In this document: positions 41,492-50,716 of the stretch, piece by piece | Numbering within the stretch: the first letter of the stretch is position 1 | Layout: each line of letters opens with the position of its first letter | Assembly: GCF_021044885.1 (NCBI RefSeq) | Contig: NZ_JAJNOD010000001.1 | Span: 930,001 to 994,000, forward strand | Direction: 5' to 3' | Length of the DNA: 64,000 nt | DNA from: Microbacterium nymphoidis | Lineage (GTDB): Bacteria > Actinomycetota > Actinomycetes > Actinomycetales > Microbacteriaceae | Made by a program: the position numbers and the translations under genes | Notes under the pieces: generated by a model | The model's database searches: none | What the model was told of the DNA's origin: nothing | What the model saw: the letters and a program-made list of their open reading frames with translations, nothing else

Positions 41492-44400
41492 TCATTCGCT
41501 CACGGATGACGCGCGGCGGCGCCAGATGAAGAGGAACACTCCGGCGGCGAGCACCATCAGAACGCCACCACCGGCGAGGAAGTAGTCACTTCCCCATCCA
41601 CCGGTCAGCGGAATCGCGGGCACGCCCTGCTGCTGGTTCACCACGTCCGGCAGAGTCGTCACAGCCGTGTCGCTCAGGACCGTCACCGCGATCGGATCGG
41701 TCAGCAGCACGAAGCCGACAGGCGCCTTCGTCTCCACCAGGGAGTAAGTTCCCGGCTTCAGCTTGCCGACCAGGAATGCTCCGGCCGCAGGATCGGTATC
41801 AGCACCGGTGCAGTCCGCAGCCGCCGCAGCGACACAGTCGACGACGACGACTGCAGGACCGGTCGCAGCCCCGGCTGCATCCACAGGCGTGAGAGTCCAC
41901 TCCGAACCCTTCAGGGCGTTGCCCTCCGGGTCCACCTTGTGCCACGCCAGCTTCACCGAGACCGGGTTGACCACGGTCTTGTCGAAGTAGCGGTTGCGCA
42001 GCTCGCCGAACGCGTCCGGCTTCACCGTGACCGAGTAGGAGACCTTGGCCTCTTCCCCGGGCTGCAGCACACCGGTCCACGTCAGCAGCTTGGTGGCCGC
42101 GTCGTACGACGCCGCACCCAGGCCGGCCGGATCAATGGTGATCGACGCGGGATCGATGTCCGCATTGTTCACCACATCGGTCAGATCGTCCGTCACCGAG
42201 AATGCGTTGGACGCGACAGCTCCGGTGTTCTTCACCGAGATCGTGTACGTCACCACATCACCCGGGTTCACGAGCTCACCGTTGCCGGGAACCGCGACCT
42301 TGTCCCACGTGATGATCGGGTGCTCGGTCGTGATGTTCGGCTCGACGAGCACGTTCGTCAGCGTGCCCGTGGCGCCCTCGTTGATGACGACCGTGTAGGT
42401 GATCTTCGCCGTGGTCGCCGGCGAGAGCGGGTGAGCGGTGCTTGCCGTCCACACGATCGTCTTCGCCGTCGCGTCAAACACGATCTCGCCGCACGTCGCG
42501 CCCGCAGGGCCCTCACACGTCAGCACGGGAGTCGCACCGGCAGGAGCCAGAGCAGCCTTGTCCAGCACCCCGGCCATGTCGTCCGTGAGCGTGCCCGCCG
42601 TGATCGCCCGGGTGTCGCTCGGGTTCACAGCCGTGACCGTGTACGTCACCGAGTCGCCCGGCTTCACAACCGTCCCGGGAACCGGGTCGGACGTCTTGCC
42701 GAACGTCGGCGTCACCGGCAGCGGAATGATGTAACCCGCATCGATCGTGTGATCGTTCTGACCCGGTCCACCCACGTGGAGGTTGTACCGACCCGTCGCC
42801 GGGTCCGGGTTCGAGTCGATCTCCCGCACGGACCCTGCCTCGTTCATCGTCAGCGAGAGATCGCTCCACGGCTTCGTGCCGGTCACGGTGCCCAGGTTGA
42901 CCGTCCCCGTCGCCGGCTTCACGAACTCCACCACGTAATCCGTGTCCGTGGTCATCGCGGCCGTCGTCAGCGACGAGAAGTAGTACTCACCACGAGCGTT
43001 TGTGACCACTGTGGCGATCACCGAACCGTCCTTGATGAGGTTCACCGTGACACCGGGCAGCGGAACTTCCGTCGGGTCCTGGGTTCCATCGCGATCCTCG
43101 TCGAACCACACGCGGTTACCGATCTGGATCGGCGCCTGGTCACAGATCACTTCAAGGTCGGCAAGACCGCCACCCTTGCGGAAGCTGTTGGTTGCCGTGG
43201 GCACGTTGAGACCGCGGGAGTTGTCCGTACCGTCGCGGTTGATGAGACCGAGACCGACCTGCCACAGTCCCTGCGGGTCGACGATGTCCGAGGCGATCGT
43301 CGTCTCGACGCGCGAGAGCGCCTGGCCGGAGTACAGACCTTCCTGGTGGCTGCCGTTCTGGAAGTCACCCACGTAGTACTCACGGAAGGTCCGCGGCTGG
43401 CCGTGCGAGTCGGTCCCCGCGACGTTGTTGTTGGTGCAGATGCTGCCCGCAGCGAGCGGCTCGCCGGCGTAGTTCGGGTCCAGCACGAAGGTGCCGTCCG
43501 TCAGCTTGCACCCGCGCACCAGGTCGGCGCCCGACGTGGGCTCCACGTTGTCGGAGACGCCTCCGGTACGAGTGGGGTTCTGCGAGCGGTGGGGTGCCTG
43601 GTCGCTGAAGCGGTCACGGAGCCCGATGATCAGATCGCCGTTCGTGTCCTCGATGATGTCGGCGAGGATCGGCTGCGGGTACGAGGTCCAGCCCCAGCAC
43701 CCGTTCGCGTTCGTGGTCAGCTGGTTGGCCGTGTTCGGGTAGCTGCCGATCCAGGGCCACCAGCGGCCGATGCCGCCCGTGTTCAGCGGCTCGCCGCTGC
43801 AACTGCCGTCGGGGAACGCCTGGCCGCGGCCATAGTTGAGCGACTGGTCCAGCACGATGTTGCCGAAGGTTCCCGTTGCGGGGTCGAAGGCGTACACCAC
43901 GGCGCGCATGTCGTCACGGTTCTGGCTGGTCTGCGCGGAGCAGACGCCGCCGACGTAGCTCGTGAACATTCCGACGCCCTCGCCGAAGGGCCGCCAGTCG
44001 GCAGGCTCGGCGCAGGGGTTCGGGATCTGGTAGGACCCCAGGAGCGCGTTGGCACCCGAGGCTGCCATGCCGTCGTAGACGTAGACCTTCTGGTCCTCGA
44101 GGTTGGTCACGAACAGGTACTTGTCGTCGTTCGTGATCTCCAGCTCACCGAGCGACTTCTTGGCGACCTGGTCGAAGAAGCCGTAGTCGTGCATCGTGGT
44201 CTGGTCGTGGGTGTCCGGACCGACGTTCGGCACGGTCGCCCACAGCGTGGCACCGCCCGTCGCCGGGTCGGTCACGTAGATCGCGCCGGGACCGCCGGGG
44301 CCGTAGTTGGAGCTGCGGCGCGCAACCGCGCTGGAGAACACCCGCTTCGTGGTCCCGTTGTAGGCAATGCCGTACAGCGCGCCCGTGGCCCCCTGCTCGG

Positions 44401-45064
44401 CCACCTTCGCCGGAGCCGTGGTCAGGTTGTAGTTCGTCGAGAAGAGAGAGTGATCGGTGGGGTTGCTCACAAAGCCCGGCGTGCTGTTGGGCAGACACGC
44501 CCCAACAATGGTCGCGTTCTGCTGGCAGTAATACGGCGGGTACCAGAACGCAGCGTTCACATACGCTGCTGCCCCGTTACGCACATCGACGAACTCTGTC
44601 GAGCTGGAGAGCTTCTTGTTCGCCGCATTCGCGAGGTCTGCCGTCGTGACCGCAGCGGATGCGCCGGTGCCGTTAGCCGCGAAGCTCGGGAAGAACGTCC
44701 CCGGATGCGGGTTGGCGACATCCACCCGGTACTGACCCCCGACGAGCGCGGAGGCCGCGGGAGTGAACACCGCGTTTCCATTCGCGTCGGTCTGCACGGT
44801 GATCGAGGCACCGTTCATGTCGGTGAGGGTCACGTCCACGCCGATGAGCGGCGGCTCCATCGTCGTCGAGTCGACGAGCCCGTTGGCGTTCACCTCCTGC
44901 ACCACGTGGACGGTGACGGTGCCATCGCCGGGCGCGGCCGATGCGGTCGGCGCGAACGGCGAGCACAAGCCGGCCAGAACCGCGACGAGTCCGGCGACCA
45001 CCGCCGTTCGGCGCCCGGCGGACGCTCGTGTTCTCCGCGGTTCGCGTGTATGAGTGATCGTCAT
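41492..45064 (-). CDS. Large LPxTG pilus adhesin (probable tip protein)
   Basis: A 1190-aa cell-wall protein. The signal peptide ends near residue 44 (TASAAPG). The N-terminal third has an SpaA/Cna-B-like segment and then a region of LYGIAYN, IYVTDPATGG and YLFVTNLEDQ strands resembling a beta-propeller. Next come an SdrD-B-like domain (IGNRVWFDEDRDGTQDPTEV), two DUF11-type repeats (PGDSVTYTVTAVNPSD; PGDVVTYTISVKNTG) and a final SpaA domain with E-box SLVETKAPVGFVLL. The sorting signal is IPLTG (1151-1155), then TM and RRR. ATG 45064 has AAGGAAGT upstream. Position and size suggest the tip adhesin of a two-component pilus. Confidence 0.9.
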   Translation of the reverse strand: MTITHTREPRRTRASAGRRTAVVAGLVAVLAGLCSPFAPTASAAPGDGTVTVHVVQEVNANGLVDSTTMEPPLIGVDVTLTDMNGASITVQTDANGNAVFTPAASALVGGQYRVDVANPHPGTFFPSFAANGTGASAAVTTADLANAANKKLSSSTEFVDVRNGAAAYVNAAFWYPPYYCQQNATIVGACLPNSTPGFVSNPTDHSLFSTNYNLTTAPAKVAEQGATGALYGIAYNGTTKRVFSSAVARRSSNYGPGGPGAIYVTDPATGGATLWATVPNVGPDTHDQTTMHDYGFFDQVAKKSLGELEITNDDKYLFVTNLEDQKVYVYDGMAASGANALLGSYQIPNPCAEPADWRPFGEGVGMFTSYVGGVCSAQTSQNRDDMRAVVYAFDPATGTFGNIVLDQSLNYGRGQAFPDGSCSGEPLNTGGIGRWWPWIGSYPNTANQLTTNANGCWGWTSYPQPILADIIEDTNGDLIIGLRDRFSDQAPHRSQNPTRTGGVSDNVEPTSGADLVRGCKLTDGTFVLDPNYAGEPLAAGSICTNNNVAGTDSHGQPRTFREYYVGDFQNGSHQEGLYSGQALSRVETTIASDIVDPQGLWQVGLGLINRDGTDNSRGLNVPTATNSFRKGGGLADLEVICDQAPIQIGNRVWFDEDRDGTQDPTEVPLPGVTVNLIKDGSVIATVVTNARGEYYFSSLTTAAMTTDTDYVVEFVKPATGTVNLGTVTGTKPWSDLSLTMNEAGSVREIDSNPDPATGRYNLHVGGPGQNDHTIDAGYIIPLPVTPTFGKTSDPVPGTVVKPGDSVTYTVTAVNPSDTRAITAGTLTDDMAGVLDKAALAPAGATPVLTCEGPAGATCGEIVFDATAKTIVWTASTAHPLSPATTAKITYTVVINEGATGTLTNVLVEPNITTEHPIITWDKVAVPGNGELVNPGDVVTYTISVKNTGAVASNAFSVTDDLTDVVNNADIDPASITIDPAGLGAASYDAATKLLTWTGVLQPGEEAKVSYSVTVKPDAFGELRNRYFDKTVVNPVSVKLAWHKVDPEGNALKGSEWTLTPVDAAGAATGPAVVVVDCVAAAAADCTGADTDPAAGAFLVGKLKPGTYSLVETKAPVGFVLLTDPIAVTVLSDTAVTTLPDVVNQQQGVPAIPLTGGWGSDYFLAGGGVLMVLAAGVFLFIWRRRASSVSE

Positions 45065-45885
45065 GCCACTTCCTTGTTCTGTGCAGCACGAATGCTGCGT
45101 TCTCCCATGCGTGCTGCATCTCCCACACACATCCCCATGCGTATGGGAGAGATCCCCAGTGCCCCGCTCCAGGCCCGCTCCAATGTTCGGGAGAGCGGCT
45201 GTTGTACGGCGGGGCGTTTCGGTTCATGCTCACATGCCACGCATGTACCGTCCATATATGGCAGGGGAATGACCCCAGCACTGGGGTCATTCCCCTCTGG
45301 CCGCTGGAGAACCGCGCCTTGACGCCCTGACGAGCGGGACCGATCGCGGAGTAGTGCAATCGACGACGAGCCTGACCTCAGCTGTGGGGTCAAACACCTC
45401 TCGCGGCTCGACGGCACGGGCGACGATTCGTACTCTGTGCCCGCAGGGGTTCCGTCGGGGTTCTCCTGCGGAGGCGATGCGTGCGACACGATTCGGGGGA
45501 AGCCGTGACCATGGCGTCGCCGGAGGCACCGCTCTCCCGCTTCCTCCCCTGAGCACGAGCGGCGCCCCGCGAGGTGGCCGGGCGTGGAGAGCAACGGCCA
45601 CCTCGCGCCTGCTTCGTCGCACGCCGCCCGACGTTGGCGGAACGTCGTCCGGGGCGACGCCCGCCCGGGACGATCACGCTTGACCCCTGTGCGGGGGTCA
45701 ACTTCGGCGCGCCCTAGCTCAGGACGGCCCGCGTTCCATATCCTGACGTTCGCAGTGGCACTGTCGGAGGTCTGCTGCTCGATGCACACGCATGGCGTTC
45801 CGGGGGGACCCTCATCTCATGTGCATCACCCGATGTGCAGTGTCCTCGTTCTACCCCCTTGGGCGAGGGCACTGCGCATCGGTCA
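45065..45885 (-). promoter_or_regulatory. 821-nt gene-free region upstream of the pilus operon
   Basis: No convincing gene was seen. It contains three 20-bp palindromes of one type: TGACCCCAGCACTGGGGTCA (45270-45289, within a perfect 15-bp hairpin 45263-45296), TGACCTCAGCTGTGGGGTCA (45373-45392) and TGACCCCTGTGCGGGGGTCA (45682-45701). A perfect CCATATATGG palindrome (45252-45261) lies beside the first. It is probably the control region of the pilus genes, perhaps with a long leader RNA. Confidence 0.6.
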
Positions 45886-46512
45886 TCAGTCGCCGTCTGC
45901 GCTCTCGAAGGCACCCGCTGCGAGGGCGGCGAGATCATCACGCAGCGCGGTGGCGCGCTCCGCGACGCGAGGCAAGGCGGCACGGGCGATCTCGCGGGCC
46001 AGCTCAGGGTCATGCAGCAGCAGTGCCACCCGCGCCCAGGTCCGCATGTGCGCCGGGTGGGGCGCCTCCGTGATCATGGCGCGCGCCCGCGCGTGGAAAT
46101 CCTCGGGGAACACCGTCAGCGGGCCGAAGAACGCGGCTGCCTGACGCTCCCATTCCGATCCGAGGAAGGCCACCGACTCGGACGCCTCCTCCGCCGTGCG
46201 ACCGTAGGCGAACTCAGAGTCCTGAGCATTGCGGAATCCCGCGATGACCGAGCCGCGCCATGCGCAGTCGTACTCGCGCAGCGCATCGGGTTCCGGTGCC
46301 GACGTGCCGGTCTGCTGATCGAGTGTCAGGAGGTGCACACCGAGGTTCACCTGGAACACCGCGCTTCGAGGCCGATGCTGGATCTCCACGACGTGCACGA
46401 CTCCCCCGTCGAAACGACGGCGGGCGATGTCGCCCTTCCGCTGGAAGCCGACGGCGGTCAGCATCGGCCAGAACTGTGCCCGCAGGTGGCGGTTGATCGT
46501 CGTGCGGTCCAT
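45886..46512 (-). CDS. DUF4304-like protein
   Basis: A 208-aa cytoplasmic protein resembling the DUF4304 family: an N-terminal pattern of FWPMLTAVGFQRKGDIARRRF, then VVHVVEIQHRPRSAVFQVNLGVHL. Families of this sort are often found near toxin-immunity genes, but no toxin is next to it here. ATG 46512 has GAGAGG 6 nt upstream; ATG 46518 is in frame but too close to it. The function is unknown. Confidence 0.7.
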   Translation of the reverse strand: MDRTTINRHLRAQFWPMLTAVGFQRKGDIARRRFDGGVVHVVEIQHRPRSAVFQVNLGVHLLTLDQQTGTSAPEPDALREYDCAWRGSVIAGFRNAQDSEFAYGRTAEEASESVAFLGSEWERQAAAFFGPLTVFPEDFHARARAMITEAPHPAHMRTWARVALLLHDPELAREIARAALPRVAERATALRDDLAALAAGAFESADGD

Positions 46513-46552
46513 GATCATCCTCTCCGTCTCGGTTCATCGTGCGCAGTTGGTT

Positions 46553-46600
46553 CCCACCCCGGGTGTTTAGGAGCGAAGCGAGCGCTATGAAAGGGGTGGG
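46553..46600. terminator. Probable terminator downstream of the LacI gene
   Basis: CCCACCCC near 46553-46560 can pair with GGGGTGGG near 46593-46600 across a loop holding an inner AGCG/CGCT stem. It overlaps the last codons of the LacI gene, which lies to its right on the minus strand. Confidence 0.4.
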
Positions 46601-47610
46601 GCCGACGGCCGCGACGCGGTGCTGGCACGTTCGACGATCACGTGACCGACGGTGGTCACCGTCTGGGCGGCGGCCCGGTCCGAGATGCGCGCCGCCAGGC
46701 GATCCAGCGCGGCGTTCGCGAAGGCGGTCTTGTCGAACGACACGGTGGTCAACGGCGGGGTCGCGAACTCCCCGTCCGCCACGTCGTCGAACCCCGCCAC
46801 GGACACGTCTTCCGGAACGACGATGTCCCGGCGCCAGAGCTCATTGAGCACGCCGATGGCCAGGGAGTCCGTGAAGCAGAAGATGGCCTCCGGCACCGGG
46901 TACTCGTCCAGATACCGATGTATCGCGGCCGCTCCCCCGCGCGGGGTCCAGTCGTCGCAGGAGATCTCGAGGCTGTCGTCCGCGTCGATGCCGCCGTCGG
47001 CGAGCGCGCGACGGTACCCGCGCGTGCGCAGCACCGCCGTGGAGGTTCCCGATCCCTGATCCGACCCCACCACGGCGATGCGCCGATGCCCTCGCTGGAT
47101 GAGCAGCCGGGTCATGTCATACGCCGCCTGGTCCGGATCCACCCGGACCTGATCCAGCGCGGGCTGTTCGACCTCGCCGATCACCACCGCGGGCGGGAGC
47201 TCGGACGCGTCGGGCAGATCGAGTTCGTCGGTGACGGTGGGGTTCAGGATGAGACCGTCCACGAGTCGCGCCCGTGCCCGCAACAGGAGCTGGGCCTCAC
47301 GGTCGGGGCGACCGCCGGTCTCCTCGATCTGCACGCCCCATCCGCGCGCATGAGCGGCTTCGACGAAGTGGTGCGCCATCTCCGCCGAGTACGGGGTGGC
47401 GAGGTCCGGCAGCGCCAGGGCGATCACGCCGGATCGCCCGTTGCGCAGCCCTCGCGCGGAGAGGTTGGGGACATAGTCCAGGTCGCGCAGCGCCGCCTCG
47501 ACGCGCTCCTTCGTCTCGGGGCGCACGTAGACGACACCGTTGATGACGTTGGAGACGGTCTTCGCGGACACACCGGCCCGAGCGGCCACGTCCTTCACGG
47601 TTGCGCGCAT
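46585..47610 (-). CDS. LacI-family transcriptional regulator
   Basis: A 341-aa LacI/GalR regulator. The helix-turn-helix spans residues 3-25 (TVKDVAARAGVSAKTVSNVI) with hinge VEAALRDLDYVPNLSARGL. The C-terminal periplasmic-binding-like sugar domain contains VSVAGFDDVADGEFATPPLTTV. It is divergent from metP with 42 nt between starts, yet LacI regulators normally control sugar genes and no sugar transporter is adjacent; its target may lie elsewhere. Confidence 0.92.
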   Translation of the reverse strand: MRATVKDVAARAGVSAKTVSNVINGVVYVRPETKERVEAALRDLDYVPNLSARGLRNGRSGVIALALPDLATPYSAEMAHHFVEAAHARGWGVQIEETGGRPDREAQLLLRARARLVDGLILNPTVTDELDLPDASELPPAVVIGEVEQPALDQVRVDPDQAAYDMTRLLIQRGHRRIAVVGSDQGSGTSTAVLRTRGYRRALADGGIDADDSLEISCDDWTPRGGAAAIHRYLDEYPVPEAIFCFTDSLAIGVLNELWRRDIVVPEDVSVAGFDDVADGEFATPPLTTVSFDKTAFANAALDRLAARISDRAAAQTVTTVGHVIVERASTASRPSAPPLS

Positions 47611-47652
47611 GCCTGCCCTCCTCCCCGCCGATCAGCCTAGTAGGGTGCTGGG

Positions 47653-49266
47653 ATGGCGACCGCAACGAAGCAGCCAGCCCGCCGCGAGGCATTCGGCTCG
47701 AGAAACGTGTTCATCCTGTCGGCGATCGGTTCTGCCGTGGGCCTCGGCAACATCTGGCGATTCCCCTATGTGGCGTATGAGGGTGGTGGTGGCGCCTTCC
47801 TCATCCCGTATCTGTGCGCCCTGCTCACCGCAGGCATCCCGCTGCTGTTCTTCGACTACGCCATCGGTCACCGCTTCCGCGGATCCGCTCCGCTCGCGTT
47901 CCGGCGCATGCATCGCGCAGCAGAGCCGCTCGGCTGGTGGCAGGTGCTGATCTGCGTGGTCATCGCCACCTACTACGCCGTGATCATCGCGTGGTCGGCG
48001 ATGTACACCTGGTTCTCCGCCCAGCTGACCTGGGGCAAGGGCAACGAGCAGGACTTCTTCTTCACCGATTTCCTGCGCATGGCGGACGTCCAGGAAGTCG
48101 GGGTCTCCGCGGAGTTCGTCCCACAGGTGGGCATCCCGCTGCTCCTGGTCTGGCTCGTCGTGATCGTCATCATGTGCCTCGGCGTGAAGCGCGGCATCGG
48201 TGCGGCCAACATGATCCTCATGCCACTGCTCACCCTGATGTTCGTAGTGCTGGTGGTGCAGTCGCTGTTCCTCCCCGGTGCTCTCGATGGGCTCAACGCG
48301 TTCTTCACCCCCGATTGGGAGGCTCTCGCGAACCCCGCGGTGTGGGCGTCGGCCTACGGCCACATCTTCTTCTCGCTGTCGGTGGCGTTCGGCATCATGG
48401 TGACCTACTCGTCGTACCTGAAGCGGCGTACCGACCTCACCGGCTCGGGCCTCGTGGTGGCCTTCGCCAACTCCTCGTTCGAGATCCTCGCCGGCATCGG
48501 CGTGTTCGCCGCGCTGGGGTTCATGGCCGCGGCTCAGGGAACGGATGTGTCGGGCGTCGCGAGCTCCGGCATCGGCCTGGCTTTCATCGCGTTCCCGACG
48601 ATCGTCTCGAACGCGACGGGCGGCTCCATCATCGGCGTCCTGTTCTTCGGCGCCCTGGTGTTCGCCGGAGTCACCTCGCTCATCTCCATCCTCGAAGTGA
48701 TCGTCGCAGCGCTGCAGGACAAGCTGGGATGGCGACGCGTATCCACGACCCTCGTGGTGGCGATCCCCCTGGCGGTCATCTCGATGGCCCTGTTCTCCAC
48801 CACGACGGCGCTGGCGGTGCTGGACACCGCGGACGCGTTCGTCAACGCCTTCGGAATCATGGCGGTGGCGCTGATCGCGGTGATCGTTGTCGCCTGGTTC
48901 CTGCACAAGCTCCCGGCGCTGCAGGAGCACCTGAACCGGCGCTCGAGCTTCCGCATCGGAACGATCTGGAAACTCCTCGTCGGCGTGCTCGCGCCGGTCG
49001 TGCTCGGCTACCTGCTGGTCAACGAGCTGATCTCGAAGATCTCCGAGCCCTACAGCGGGTATCCGGGGTGGTTCCTCGCGATCTTCGGCTGGGGAATGGC
49101 GATCGCTCTGATCGTGGGCGGGGTGATCCTCTCCTTCGTGCCGTGGAGCAGGACATCGCACGCCAAGGACGACCCGGACTACGACGAGTTCCTGGTCGAC
49201 GAGGCATACGATCCCGACCCGGAGACCGGCAGTATCCAGGTGGCGACGAAGGCGGGTGCGCGATGA
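47653..49266 (+). CDS. metP: MetP-like Na+-dependent amino-acid importer (NSS family)
   Basis: A 537-aa, 12-TM sodium symporter of the neurotransmitter/sodium symporter family. TM1 carries the signature FILSAIGSAVGLGNIWRFPYVAYEGGGGAFLIPY. In Corynebacterium the MetPS pair imports methionine and alanine. The assignment is supported by the small MetS-type protein encoded right after it with an ATGA overlap. The acidic C-terminal tail is cytoplasmic. The substrate is inferred from the family only. Confidence 0.92.
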   Translation: MATATKQPARREAFGSRNVFILSAIGSAVGLGNIWRFPYVAYEGGGGAFLIPYLCALLTAGIPLLFFDYAIGHRFRGSAPLAFRRMHRAAEPLGWWQVLICVVIATYYAVIIAWSAMYTWFSAQLTWGKGNEQDFFFTDFLRMADVQEVGVSAEFVPQVGIPLLLVWLVVIVIMCLGVKRGIGAANMILMPLLTLMFVVLVVQSLFLPGALDGLNAFFTPDWEALANPAVWASAYGHIFFSLSVAFGIMVTYSSYLKRRTDLTGSGLVVAFANSSFEILAGIGVFAALGFMAAAQGTDVSGVASSGIGLAFIAFPTIVSNATGGSIIGVLFFGALVFAGVTSLISILEVIVAALQDKLGWRRVSTTLVVAIPLAVISMALFSTTTALAVLDTADAFVNAFGIMAVALIAVIVVAWFLHKLPALQEHLNRRSSFRIGTIWKLLVGVLAPVVLGYLLVNELISKISEPYSGYPGWFLAIFGWGMAIALIVGGVILSFVPWSRTSHAKDDPDYDEFLVDEAYDPDPETGSIQVATKAGAR

Positions 49267-49397
49267 CGACGACGGCAGTGGTGATGATGATCGTCGCGAT
49301 GGTCACGGTGTGGGGCGGGCTGATCGCCGGCATCGTGAACCTCGCCCGCCACCCGGAGGAGGAGGGAGCCGAGCCGGTCCCCCCGGTGGAGCTCTAG
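49263..49397 (+). CDS. metS: MetS-type small subunit of the NSS transporter
   Basis: A 44-aa single-TM protein (MTTTAVVMMIVAMVTVWGG, then a charged tail HPEEEGAEP). It overlaps the metP stop codon as ATGA. Size, topology and position match MetS, the small subunit required by MetP in Corynebacterium glutamicum. It is easily missed because of its length. Confidence 0.88.
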   Translation: MTTTAVVMMIVAMVTVWGGLIAGIVNLARHPEEEGAEPVPPVEL

Positions 49398-49424
49398 CGT
49401 CCTCGCCGCACCGGCGGAGGACGC
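49397..49424. terminator. Bidirectional terminator after metPS
   Basis: GCGTCCTCGCCG pairs with CGGCGGAGGACGC over 12 bp with one bulge and a 3-nt loop, between the metS stop and the stop of the convergent MFS gene at 49428. Confidence 0.8.
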
Positions 49425-49427
49425 CGA

Positions 49428-50633
49428 CTACGAAGAAACCGGCTCTGCGGCGGGCACGTTGCGACGAAGCCACGCGAGGGTGGCGAGGTGCGCGAACAGG
49501 GTGAGGGCGAGCACGCCACCGGAGATGAGCAGCAGCTGGTCCGCGCTGGAGCCCGCGACCAGCGCGACACCGCCCAGCGCGCTGCCCAATCCGCTTCCGA
49601 GCATCATGGCGCTCGTGTTCACGGCGAGCACGAGCGCCGCGACGGTGGGTGGCACCATGGCGGCCAGCCGCGCCTGACCGGCCACGCCGGAGCCGCCGTT
49701 GAAGAACGCGCACACCAGGAACCACGCCACACCCGCGATCGCTCCGAGGATGCCCGGAAGCATCAGACCGAGCCAGCCGAGGACGGCCGCGGTCACGACG
49801 GCGGTGAGAATCACGGTGAGCACGGCGACCGGCCCGCGCCGGTCGATCACCCGTCCCGAAACGAGATTGCCGACCAGGCTCACCACACCGTAGCCGAACA
49901 GAGCGGCGATCATCGGATAGCCCTCGCCGATGCGCGGACCGAGGATCAGCGTGGCGTAGGTGAAGCAGAGGTAACTGGCGCACATCAGGCCGGTCGGCAC
50001 GATGAGGGCCAGCAGGATTCGCGGCTGCGTGAGCGGGCTGAGCGCCTCGCGCACGGTTGTGGCCGGCAGATGCAACGGCGTGACCCCGCGGAAGATGCCG
50101 ACCATGGCGACAAGACCGACTCCGACGACGAGGAAGATCGGGATACGCCAGTCCGCCTGTCCGATCACGAGCCCCACCGGCACCCCGAGCGCCGTGGCGA
50201 AGAGGAACCCGCCCATCACCCAGGACAGGGCGCGTCCGCGGTACTGCTCGGGGGTGGCGGCAACGACGTAGGAGCCCACCGCCGCGCTGAGCAGGGCGCC
50301 GCCGAGGGCGGAGACGACCCGTCCCGCCATCGCCCAGAAGTAGGTCGGCGCGAGCCCGACGAGCAGATTCCCGAGAACGAAGACGCCGAGCGAGAGCAGG
50401 ATCGTCGCCTTGCGCTCCCAGCGTCCGGTGAGGGCGCCGAGGACGGGTCCGCCGATCGCGCTGGTGACGGCGAACACGCTCATCAGCTGGCCGGCAGCGG
50501 CGGCATCCACCTTCAGATCGCTAGCGATCTGCGGCAGCAGCCCCGCGAGCACGTAGCCGTCGATGCCCATCGAGAAGTTCGCGACGGCCAGCCATACCAG
50601 GGCGCCGATGCGGAACCCGCTTCTGTCGTTCAT
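49428..50633 (-). CDS. MFS efflux transporter
   Basis: A 401-aa, 12-TM DHA1-type exporter (ANFSMGIDGYVLAGLLPQIASDL in TM1, GALTGRWERKATI loop, VIDRRGPVAVLT). Such proteins export drugs or sugars; the substrate is unknown. ATG 50633 (MNDRSGF) has GAGGA upstream. It is 42 nt downstream of the folD terminator on the same strand. Confidence 0.85.
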   Translation of the reverse strand: MNDRSGFRIGALVWLAVANFSMGIDGYVLAGLLPQIASDLKVDAAAAGQLMSVFAVTSAIGGPVLGALTGRWERKATILLSLGVFVLGNLLVGLAPTYFWAMAGRVVSALGGALLSAAVGSYVVAATPEQYRGRALSWVMGGFLFATALGVPVGLVIGQADWRIPIFLVVGVGLVAMVGIFRGVTPLHLPATTVREALSPLTQPRILLALIVPTGLMCASYLCFTYATLILGPRIGEGYPMIAALFGYGVVSLVGNLVSGRVIDRRGPVAVLTVILTAVVTAAVLGWLGLMLPGILGAIAGVAWFLVCAFFNGGSGVAGQARLAAMVPPTVAALVLAVNTSAMMLGSGLGSALGGVALVAGSSADQLLLISGGVLALTLFAHLATLAWLRRNVPAAEPVSS

Positions 50634-50674
50634 CGTCCTCGAATCCTCATCGATCGGGTACCGCAGGCGAGAGC

Positions 50675-50706
50675 GGGGCGGGCTCCTCCGAAGAAGAGCC
50701 CGCCCC
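50675..50706. terminator. Terminator of the glyA-folD operon
   Basis: A perfect 11-bp stem (50675-50685 with 50696-50706) with a 10-nt loop starts 11 nt after the folD stop (minus strand). Confidence 0.85.
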
Positions 50707-50716
50707 GGCAGTGGCA

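Noticed and set aside
41939..45322. An 1127-codon open frame on the plus strand
   Set aside because: It is antisense to the LPxTG adhesin and gives an Arg/Val/His-rich translation without domains or a ribosome binding site.
45061..45789. A 242-codon minus-strand frame upstream of the adhesin
   Set aside because: It has Arg/Ser/Gly-rich composition, no domain and runs through the palindromes. The region is better explained as regulatory.
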